DNA of 64,000 nucleotides, from positions 124,001 to 188,000 of the forward strand of contig JAUKTV010000020.1 in NCBI GenBank assembly GCA_030549205.1, read 5' to 3'. The translations under genes were made by a program, and so were the position numbers. Source of the DNA: Apiosordaria backusii (taxonomy: Eukaryota > Ascomycota > Sordariomycetes > Sordariales > Lasiosphaeriaceae). Position 1 is the first letter of the stretch. Each line of letters opens with the position of its first letter. Under the pieces are notes generated by a model that had not been told where the DNA came from, made no database searches, and saw nothing but the letters and a program-made list of their open reading frames with translations. Below are positions 35,266-44,762 of the stretch, piece after piece.

Positions 35266-36475
35266 CTAAAGTTCATCGTGCCCCTGTTCATGCTGCTCCT
35301 CCCCTCTCCAAGGCTTCACCTTCCCTTGGATAATATCCACCAAGAACGCCTCCACAACTCCCGCAGAAATAGTTTCCTTCCTCATGTATGGAAATACGTC
35401 CCCATTGTTGGGATTCTGCACTGAAAGCCCTGTTCCATCCCCTTTCAAGCCCATCATCTGGGCCGCATCGGCATATTCTCCAGCGTCCATGGTGACAAAG
35501 TGAAGGTATTCTCCATATTTCTTGGCCAATGGTCGAATTTCGGAGATATATGCCTCTCTTGCCTGCTGAGAAAGGGTGAAAAAGTAGACGATACTTTTCC
35601 TCGTCTGTTTGCCATGTAAGTCTTCATGAATTAGCAAGTACGGTTAGCATGGTAAAAACTCACTTGGAAAAACTCCATCTCATTCCTCCTGGTCATTTCA
35701 GGAACTAGAGGTGCTGAACAGCTCAGGATAAAGTGTTGGAGCGCTCCAGGGTTGGCCAGGTCATTGTTGGTCGCGGATAAGCTGATTTCGTCAATGTTGT
35801 TGAAACATTCGACAAGTAATTTCGGGACGACGTAGGTCGCAATGGCAAAGGAGAATCGATCATGGTATTGTTTTGCCAGCTTCGTGAAATCTTCCTTGAG
35901 TTGTCTCTCGGTAGGCCCGAAATGCCCAATGAACGTGATATCGTCAGATTTTTGAAACGACGGCATGGACTTGTCATTCACATAAGAGATGACGGGGCGG
36001 CTCTGTCTCTGCACGAATGAATTGATAGATTTGGATGTTCGGGGGCCGCGATAGGAGGTGTGAGAGCCGTCTTGTTTATAAAGCCGGATCGTTGGGCATG
36101 ACCGGACGTTGCATTGCTGACAAAGTTTTCCATCTTTTGAGCAGTCAATGCTGATGTAAAGATTCTCTCCGTCTTGCTTTTGAAGGGTGGCCCACTCAGA
36201 TTCCAAAGCTTGACTGTGTTCCCTGGAGAGTTATCAATGTCAATACCTAATGCTCCAAGTGCGACTCGTTCATACGTACTCATCCGGAAGGACAACTAAG
36301 GGAATGTAAGCATACAGACTATTGTGCGAGTAAACATGAGATCCTTACAGGCAACAAGCGTCTTATCCTGGCCTTCAGTGATGGTTTTCAGTTCCTTCCC
36401 CTGGAGGTGGTCCCATGCCAAGGTGCTCTGTAGCAACAGCGCAAGAGTGCACAGCGTCCACATTAAGTCTATCAT
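35266..36475 (-). CDS. ER PDI-like protein without CXXC, HDEL-terminated
   Basis: Four exons (36475-36349, 36295-36280, 36222-35664, 35604-35266; introns 53, 57, 59 nt) give 346 residues. A signal peptide (hydrophobic LCTLALLLQSTLAW, residues 8-21) and the terminal HDEL (343-346) place it in the ER lumen. Architecture a-b-b' of protein disulfide isomerase: thioredoxin strand LVAFVLP (40-46), where the active site CGHC is replaced by EEHS (48-51), conserved cis-Pro P91 (SCPTIRLY), a b domain starting about PVISYVNDKSM, and a b' domain (SIVYFFTLSQQAREAY... FVTMDAGEYA...). There is no second catalytic a' domain. Exon 2 is only 16 nt; without it the frame breaks. It is transcribed divergently from a prolyl 4-hydroxylase 393 bp away, suggesting a chaperone or beta-subunit role. 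An alternative start is codon 5. Confidence 0.85.
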
Positions 36476-36868
36476 GATGATTCTCGTTCACCTCCTCATT
36501 TTTCGAGATGAATAGGCTTGTGTTGGAAAGGCAGAGAAATTCGAACTTGGGATCAAAGCTCCATTTGAGGTTGGAGGGTGGACAGGGGTTGCTCTCCACA
36601 GGGGTGCATAATTCGGGGGGCACAGATCGACTGCCTGCGACAGAGAAACGCCGCCGAAGCGCACACCAAAAAGCTTCGCTCAGCGTCATTTTGGGGCGAG
36701 CGCAACATTGTGCGTTTCATCATGTCAAAACGTCTGCTTGTCATCGGCCCATCTCCGGCGCAGCTGTTTTAGCGATGGAGACTTTTAAGAGACGGCATTC
36801 CCATTTACTGTGTACATCTGAAATTTATCTCACGTCGAATGAACCACCTCTAGTACCTCGCTTCAGAA
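36476..36868. promoter_or_regulatory. Shared divergent promoter of PDI-like and P4H genes
   Basis: The 393-bp spacer between the two start codons is the only possible promoter for both genes. No domain-bearing frame lies inside it. I see no unambiguous TATA element; the sequence is inferred to be regulatory from position alone. Confidence 0.5.
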
Positions 36869-37745
36869 ATGGCTCTTTTCAAGTCCCTCCTTACAGCGCT
36901 CAGCGCATCAGCTCTGGTCTTGGCCAGTGCATCAACCTCAGCAGACACCATCCAAAAGCCAGTTGATCTCAACGATTATGTCTGCGAACACCCCGCTTAC
37001 AAAGTCCTCATGGTGTCAAAATCACCTTTGGTCATTTACATAAAAGATTTCATCACCCCACCAGAACGTGCTCATCTTTTGAACTTGACGTAAGCTCGCT
37101 TCGGCATTGCCACGGGCATTCTAAAATACTACTAATGTACCTTGCTCACCACTCTACAGAGAGAAAACCTTCACCCGTTCTGGTGTAACAAGCGGCAACA
37201 CCAAGAACCACCACTCGGTCCGAACATCGCAGAGCACCACTGCACCCCGCGATGCAGTAGTGAGATGCATTGAGTCCCGGGCCCTCGCATTCCAGGGGTA
37301 CGACACCCCCGAGACCCATCTGGAACCTCTCCAGCTGGTCAAATACGGCCCGTCAGAGCGTTATCATTTCCACACCGATTGGTTTACCTCTTCGTCTCAC
37401 ACCCAAGGCCTCGGAGGAAACAGAGTGAGCTCTTTTTTTGCCTATGTCCATGTAGCCAACGATACCATGGGCGGAGGAACCAATTTCCCAAGATTAGATG
37501 CCCCAGCGAACGATAAGTGGTGTCAAGAGGGGATCGTAGACTGTGATGAAGAGTGGGAGAATGGAGTTACGTTTCGGCCCGTGGAGGGGAACGCTATTTA
37601 CTGGGAGAATTTGTTGCCTGATGGAAGGGGTGATGAGAGGACTCTTCATGCCGGGCTGCCTGTCCTTTCAGGGGGCAAGGTTGGCATGAATATCTGGACG
37701 AGACAGGAGCCATTACCAGAGGGAATAAGGGGGGATGATTTGTGA
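36869..37745 (+). CDS. Prolyl 4-hydroxylase alpha-subunit-like 2OG-Fe(II) dioxygenase
   Basis: Two exons (36869-37089, 37160-37745; 70-nt intron GTAAGC...TACAG, phase 2) give 268 residues. N-terminal signal peptide (SLLTALSASALVLASASTSA, about 6-25) implies entry into the ER. The P4Hc catalytic domain is complete: YHFHTDWF with iron ligands H145 and D147, GGGTNFPRL, NAIYWENL, the distal iron ligand H237 (TLHAGLPV) and the 2-oxoglutarate-binding K247 (GGKVGMNIW). The enzyme would hydroxylate peptidyl proline using O2, 2-oxoglutarate, Fe(II) and ascorbate. No HDEL-type retention signal (ends RGDDL), so retention could depend on a partner, for which the divergent PDI-like gene is the obvious candidate. 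Catalytic class confident; substrate unknown. Confidence 0.92.
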
Positions 37746-38207
37746 TAATATTCGTCAAAAAGACGGCGTTAAGCAGTCCCGTCCGTCATCGTTGTTAGTG
37801 TCAAAAACCTTTGAACGGCCGCGGTCTCGGCGTTAATTCACCAGACTTGTAAAATCCGGGGGCCAAACTCCGGACACATTGGTTGGCTTTGTGCTCCGGG
37901 CTGTTACACGAACAGGAAATTCTTCAAAATATAGCCATTTGAGCATATTATTTTGTGATGAAAGTAAAAGCCTTCTACACCAAACTCCGGGCTGCGCCCC
38001 AGTATGACGCAATGAAGGGATCCAGCAACCATATAAATGGATCCAAGCTGGTATCAGCTTGGGCAACACATACACGAAGACAGATACGTATAAAAAGCCT
38101 AAAAGATTCCATTGAACACTCGGCTTGGTCCGCATTCGATCTGAATCTCTCATCTTGGCCTCTCCAAACAACAACCTTCAACACCGTGACGCACAGCCTG
38201 AGATAAC
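37746..38207. other. Intergenic, AKR promoter
   Basis: 462 nt, no gene seen; a CAACACC-rich leader precedes the reductase start. Confidence 0.45.
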
Positions 38208-39527
38208 ATGGCTCCTCCAACACCACTCCCTACTCGCAAACTGGGCCGTAATGGACCTGAAATCCCAGCCATTGGACTCGGTCTGATGGGTCTGAGTATC
38301 GCTTATGGCGACCCCGGGTAGGTTTTCCAGATCACACCCGCTATGACCCCTTTTTTAGTACCCCTTAACCAGCCCAATATCTCAACCGCTCCTTACTAGC
38401 TCCCATCATCCTCATTCTAACAAACCCCTCCCATGATTGCAGCGACGAATCCTCCCGTCTCGCCTTCCTCGACCACGCCTGGTCCATCGGCTGCACAAAC
38501 TGGGACACAGCCGACGCCTACGGCGACTGCGAAGACCTCCTCGGCAAGTGGTTTTCCCTCCACCCCGAGCGCCGCAAGGACATCTTCCTCGCCTCCAAAT
38601 TCGGCCTCACCGGCCGCGTCACCCCCGAGGGGGAGTTCAAATTCGGGATTAATTCCACGCCGGGATATGTCCGACAATCCATCGACAAAAGTCTGAAGAG
38701 GCTGGGGGTGGACTATCTCGATTTGTACTATGTGCACCGGACCGATGGCAAGACGCCGATTGAGAAGACGGTGGAGGCGCTGAAGGAGCTGAAGGAGTAT
38801 GCTGCCCCCCCTTTTATTACCCGCTGATCTGTTCAAGGTGTGAGTGCTGATAAGTGGGAATGGAAAAGGCAGGGGAAGATAAAAGCAATCGGTCTTTCCG
38901 AGTGCTCCTCGAATACACTCCGGCGGGCTTCAAAGATTGTTCAGATTGACGCTGTTCAGGTGGAATACAACCCCTGGCAGCTCGACATTGAGAACGAGAC
39001 GGGGACTAATCTGTTGGAAACGTGCCGCGAGCTGGGGGTGACGGTCTTTGCTTACTCGCCTCTGGGTAGGGGCTTTCTCACAGGGCAGATCAAGTCCCTG
39101 GATGATTTTGCTGCGGACGACTTTCGACGGATAGTCGCGAGGTTTAATCCTGAGAACTTTCCCAAGAATCTCGAGGTTGTTGAGAAGCTGGGGGAGATTG
39201 CAAAGAGGAAGGGTAAGCTTGGTCACTGCTTTTGTTTCCTTTTGAGTCGAGCATGCTGACGGTTCGATAGGCTGCACGACTGGTCAGCTGGCTTTGGCAT
39301 GGCTCATGGCTCAGGGGCCCGATATCATCCCCATCCCGGGAACCAAGAAGATCAAGTATCTGGAGGAGAATGTGGCTTCTGTCAATGTCACTCTTTCAGA
39401 CAAGGACATCAAGGAAATTAGGACTACGATAAACAGCGCGGAGGTCCGTGGAGACCGTGGTATCCCAGGCCTCTTTGAGGATATTTCTGTTTCTGAGCAG
39501 CTTTATCAAGATACCCCTGAGCTGTAA
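38208..39527 (+). CDS. Aldo-keto reductase (AKR, YakC-like)
   Basis: Four exons (38208-38317, 38443-38796, 38869-39212, 39271-39527) give 354 residues. It is an NADPH-dependent carbonyl reductase with a (beta/alpha)8 barrel. The catalytic tetrad is complete: D58 and Y63 (NWDTADAYG), K89 (ASKFG) and H135 (LYYVHR). The cofactor end is also seen (IPIPGTKKIKYLEENV). No targeting signals; cytosolic. The subfamily resembles AKR13-type reductases used widely in fungi for aldehyde detoxification and secondary metabolism. It is convergent with the P450 gene, whose stop lies 158 bp away. Confidence 0.92.
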
Positions 39528-39685
39528 CTTGGGGGATCAGTCCGCTCTACCTAGAGAGAAGGAAAAAGCCCAAGTCAGTCACATATCTTGAAATACAGCA
39601 CAGTTTAATTTCAATTCATTTCAAATTAATCTCATCAAGGCACTCAAGATGCGCCTATGCTATGATTACCACGCATGCAGAGCCA

Positions 39686-41565
39686 CTACTGTTCACGCCG
39701 GGTCACACGGACCCAAAAGTCGTCAAACATCCAGACGCCCTGTATCAAAACCTGGTCAGTATCTGCCACGTTCGATATCAGGCAAGGGTTCTGTAGAATG
39801 AATGTACTTACTGCATTGTTGAGTTTGGCAGCATTGAGCGGATTCACTATCGACCACTCAAACCGCCTTAGCAGCTGTTTGTCCCATGTCAGTATTGGTC
39901 ATCACTGATTGTCTGTGGGCACTTGAAACTTACCTCAACAAAAATCTTGTTGAACTCCATCAGGGCCACAGTCTTGCCAGGACATTGCCACTTCCCGTAA
40001 TGAAAGACAAGATCGGCCGTAGCCTTCATCTTTTCCAGCTGATCCTCATCCGCTTCCAGCCACCGTTCAGGCCTGAACATCTCGGCGTCCTCCCCAAATG
40101 TCTTTTTGCTGTGGTGGATAGCAAGGGGGGAGGATCCAATCTGTGTCCCGCCGGGAATGAACTTGCCGCAAATTACATCACCGCCGGGAGGGACCTGCTT
40201 GAAAAAGGCGCCTCCAGCAGGAGGAAGGATACGGAGAGCTTCTCGAATGACGGCCTGAAGGTATGGGAGCTGCCGTGCTTCAGCATCCTTGATGGGAGAG
40301 GAAATCTTGCCCTTGGCGATGGCCTCGTCGATTTCTTTCTGGAGCTTGCGATAGACTGGTGGGTTGGTGCACATATTGAGCATGACAGCGCGAATGGTGG
40401 AAGCAGAGGTATCGGACCCTGCCACAATCTGCAAGACAGCTTCGCCCTGGGCTTCTTCCAGGTTCAGACCGTGGCGAATAAAGGAACCAAGCATGTCTTG
40501 CTGAGGGACCGCATTAGGAGCGAAGCGGGCGGCCACAGCATTGTTGGTTACACCAATGAAGGCGCCAAAGCCAATCTTGTCGGTCTCTTTGGGCAACAGC
40601 CATCTGAGAAAGCGGGACTGTATCATGTTTGCCAGTCTAGGGATGCATGAGAGCGTCAGCATGGTCGGGATTGATGCCGTAGTGATCTTGATGTAGTCGT
40701 ATACGTCTTGATCCTTCTCAAGGTAGCCCAGTGGCTCACCAAAGGCCAGATCGCTGATGACATCGAGAGTGAAGTATTGGGCCTTTTCACCAAAGTCCAT
40801 GGGGCGGTAGTCCTTGGAGGTGGAGATGTACTTTCTCTCGATCAGGTCGACCAGACGAGCAATTTCTGTTTCGATGGTGCTTTCCATGGACAAATTTTCC
40901 TTGCCGGAGTACTATTCATGTGTCCTGTCAGCATCGGATCAAAGTCATCTTCTGGTGACACTAGACGGGGACATACACCGGCAACCATCTTATTACGCAA
41001 GGCAGTATGACCGGCCTCATCGCGCATGGAAAAAAGATTGTCTCTTGTGGGATTTAAGCGCCAAGCTTCGTACCCTGCCGTGCATCACAAAAGCAATGCG
41101 CAGTTAGCATTTGTGATGAGCCGCAAGATAGCAAGCGGAAAGATGAAGGCTTACACGGTCCTCTGATGTAGGGCGACCGGACGGCCATCATTTTGCGCAA
41201 CACATTGGGGTCATTGGTGACGAGGTCATTGGGTCCTATACGCACAAGAGGGCCTGGGTTGACAGTGATCAGCACATCCAGTTCCAGTATCCATATAAGT
41301 GAGACGACTGCAACGTACCATGCTTGTCGCTGAGATCTTTGAGAACCTGAGGGAGTGTTCCCTTGATAGACTCGCGGATTTGCCAATACTTGGAGACAGC
41401 AGCGAGCTTGGGCCCGGGAACATGTGAGAGGCGGTACCACTGGACAATGGTGGGTAGGACGAACAGCGCCACCACTCCAGCGACAAGGAGAGTCGCGGCA
41501 GTTGCTCCAGTGGCGTCCAGGGCGCGTGCTATTAGCGCTGCTGCGGGGTGGTCGGTGAAAGCCAT
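39686..41565 (-). CDS. Cytochrome P450, pisatin-demethylase-like
   Basis: Six exons (41565-41319, 41253-41155, 41074-40977, 40911-39934, 39874-39812, 39751-39686) give 516 residues. An N-terminal membrane anchor (ATLLVAGVVALFVLPTIVQW) is followed by the proline hinge HVPGPKLAAV. The I-helix is AGSDTSAS (312-319), the ExxR is EALR (372-375), and the heme loop is FHYGKWQCPGK with C458. The KWQC/LMEFNKIFVELLRRF surroundings fit the group containing fungal pisatin demethylases and related microsomal monooxygenases that hydroxylate or demethylate aromatic compounds. The last intron has two usable acceptors 12 nt apart (39752 and 39740), both in frame. Divergent from the methyltransferase across 824 bp. 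Confidence 0.92.
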
Positions 41566-42389
41566 GCTGCTGAGCCGTCTCTTCCAGCATAACAGAATCC
41601 GTGGAGAACAGGGAAAGGCGGTGGGCAGGCCGAGTATTTTACCCGGGCTCGGACTTCTTGGATCCAGGAATCTGGGGAGAGAGGGTTTGGGAGAAGCAAT
41701 GGCGGGAAATGCAAATCAGCAATACTCCGTCCAACTCATGGATAAGGTAAGGTGTGTCCCCACAACCTGGAGTCTGTCCCCCAGTCCTCACCGCCGCAGA
41801 CTGACTGGTCACGGAGCACAGACGGGGTGCTGTTGGCGGTTCTTGTCCCCATTCGGAACAAACTGCACCGGGCAGTTGGTTCATCAGATTTCCAAGGTGA
41901 GCAGGAAGACGCAATAGTGAAATGAACAGCACCCACACCACCTGCAGCTGTCTCGCGTAGGGTCTTGGGAAACCCTTCTCGCTGGGTCGGGTGCTGCAGA
42001 GCTGACCAATCCCAATGGTTATCTTTTTATCGAGTGCCGTAGCGTTGCTACTATTTGTATCCCTTGGAACTCCACCCATAGCGAGACACGCACCACGCTA
42101 CGCCCCCCACTAGTGGTCCAGCCTGTCCCTTGGGTCCTCCCCATCCTCCAGTTACAGGTGCCCTGGTTCCACTCCCTTCCCGCTTCAAGACAAGCGCCGC
42201 CCGTCTCCGAGCCGGGCCTGGAGGCAAAAAAGTCAGGTGTCTTGGGCCATCAACCTCTTGGGTTCTATTCACTACCTACTCCTCTCTGTGGCCTTTCTCG
42301 AATTTTCCAACCTCTCCATCGTCCTCTTCGTGTTGGGGGGATCCTTGTATATACCACTCCAACAGCAAAAGTAAAAGCAACCAGAAAAA
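41566..42389. promoter_or_regulatory. Divergent promoter region of P450 and methyltransferase
   Basis: 824 bp between two divergent start codons, so both promoters lie here. No gene inside. Contains pyrimidine tracts near the methyltransferase start. Confidence 0.5.
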
Positions 42390-44036
42390 ATGGCCGACAC
42401 GGACAAGAAGCCAACAGCCCCCGACGACACAAACCCCGCCACAGCAGACGCCGCCCCGGACAGTCCCGCAAGGGAGCCACCAGCTTCAAGCCCAACGACC
42501 ACCACGTTCCCGCCGGCTCGGGACGATGCGCCTGTCAACACTGCCGCCGCCGCCGTTGTAACCATCGCCTCGGAAGAAGAGCTCTTAGCAGATGTATGAC
42601 GGATCGCCATCTTCCATCATATATCCATAGTGGAGTGGGGAAATGAGGTCAGTGGATGAATGCTGACGCCGCGCACAGGACTCGGAAGTGGTTGACTCTG
42701 TTTTCGATGATGGAGATTCGGCCATTGCCAGTGTGAGTCTGCTATTAAAATACGAACGCATGATGGATTTTTAACCATGTGAAAGCTTCACTCATCCACC
42801 ACATCCCTCCGCGACGAATTGATTCTGCAGGTCAAGGAACATGGGAGGCAATACCAGGGTTACCTCGAAGCGAGTGAGTGTGACGTGCATCCCATCGCTG
42901 TTCATGATTCCCAAGTTTGAACCAACCGCATTATTTCGATCCTTCAGCTAACCAAATCCAGAATATGTTCTTCCAATGGATGAGGTAGGATTCTGCCACC
43001 GCCAGCCAACATGTCTCAAACAAGTATTCTCATGACTGACTGTGAATCTCGTAAAATTTAGCAAGAGCTAGAACGATTGGGTATGGATAGGTATCATACC
43101 ATAAACAAGGGACCACTGGCTAACCAAGTTGCAACAGATTTCCAATGCCACTTGGTCTGGCTTACTCTGGACAAGCAGCATAGTACCGCTCCGATTCAAA
43201 ACATCCAACGGGCACTGGATGTAGGATGTGGCACAGGCATCTGGGCGATCGAGTTCGGTATGTCCCATCGTGTCCTGGAGCACATGCACATGATGTAACC
43301 TTGAGCATCGTTACTGACCGCACGTCCAGCCGATGAGCATCCTGAAGCAGAGGTTTTGGGTGTTGATCTTGCTCCCGTTCAGCCGCAATGGTACTTTTAC
43401 TCTTGAATGCCCCTTTGACATGACTTTCCAAACTCACAGATCCCCAGCGTCCCTCCAAATCTCATCTTTGAAGTCGACGACCTCGAGCAACCCTGGAACT
43501 TCACCCAGCGCTTCGACTACATTCACTGCCAGCTCATGATTGGCGCTTTCCAAGACTGGCCCAGATTCTTCCGCCAGTCGCGCGAATTCCTTGCCGGCCC
43601 CAACAGCTATACCGAGGTCCACGACATTGACTTTTTCATCCGGTGTGACGACGGTACCCTCCCGCCCGACTCCGCTCTTGCCAAGTGGCACGAGCTTATG
43701 CACGAGGCTGCCACTAAGGCTGGGTTCCCCCTGGATGCTATTAACAAGGTGCCCGATATGATGGCCGAGGCCGGGTACGTTGACATTGTGGCCAGGCAGG
43801 TCAAGTGGCCGATCAATATGTGGCCGAGGGATGCAAAGCACAAGGAGCTGGGGAAGTGGGCGCACGAGAACTTCAGCTGGGGGTGTGAGAGTATGAGTTT
43901 GGCCTTGTTTACGAGGGTGCTGGGGTGGTCGGCAGATCAAGTGAGAGTGTTCATGGCGCTTGTGAGAAAGGACTTGAGGGATAGGAGATTACATGCTTAC
44001 TGGAATTTCTGGATTGTGTATGGGCGGAGGGGTTAG
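42390..44036 (+). CDS. LaeA-like SAM-dependent methyltransferase
   Basis: Seven exons (42390-42593, 42679-42732, 42786-42873, 42962-42984, 43062-43257, 43330-43390, 43448-44036) give 404 residues. The N-terminal ~100 residues are Ala/Pro/Ser/Asp-rich and disordered. The class I methyltransferase core has the family-typical KYVLPMDEQELERL (across the 23-nt exon 4), SAM motif I LDVGCGTGIWA (175-185), EVLGVDLAPVQP, and FDYIHCQLMIGAFQDW. LaeA and its paralogs act in the nucleus with velvet proteins to control secondary metabolism, but many relatives are cluster-embedded methyltransferases. At exon 7 the nearer acceptor (43439) would create a stop, so splicing must use CCCCAG at 43447. Function beyond methyltransferase is uncertain. 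Confidence 0.88.
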
Positions 44037-44762
44037 GTTGGACACAGCGGTTGGAGCTGGGTTATACGGTTGTGTTGGGTAGGTGTATGTCTGACCTGGA
44101 AATATGGTTGAGTTGGACACATGGGACTGTCAAGTGCGCGTTAAAATCACTGGAGCGAATTAGCGATTTCATCAGCTTAGATACCATCCTTTACATGACT
44201 GGAAATTTCTGCGCGGGGATTGGATGATTGTCGGTCTTTACCTATATATTGTAATTAGATCTGATTGACTGAATTCAGGACATGGTTGGTGTGGCATCCA
44301 ATGTGAGGCGATCCAACCCGACTGGTGGATTTGGAGATATAAGTACGCAAGAAGGTGGCCCGGTAACTTCAAGTCACACGAAATGCAATATGCAAGGAGC
44401 TGACAAGATGCGAGTGAGATCTGACAATGCGTCAGGCAAAGAGTGTGTTCGAGTTAAGCGATCATGGCTATGTAAAAACCCAATAATGAAAGATCAAGAC
44501 AAAAACAAGTGCCACGATAAAGACTAGCCTACTAATAAAGTTTTGACAAAATTGATCCAAAACACAGCCCAAAAAGCCACAAACAAACACACTCAGATAT
44601 CTCCGGACTGGCTACCGGATGTCATGAGAATTCCATCATCATCATCCAACCGACATACCTATCATAAATCATCCCGTGTATCCTACACCGCAGACGTGCA
44701 TGAAAATCAGCCGCCACATACCTCAACCCCCCACGCGGGGTGCGGAAACAAAACTCGCCACC
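44037..44762. other. Convergent 3' intergenic region
   Basis: 726 nt between the stops of two convergent genes; 3' UTRs expected, nothing else seen. Confidence 0.5.

Noticed and set aside
43391..43439. Shorter last intron in the LaeA-like gene
   Set aside because: Splicing to CACAG at 43439 gives TGA at the junction; the acceptor at 43447 keeps the frame and gives the family-like QPQCVPPN.
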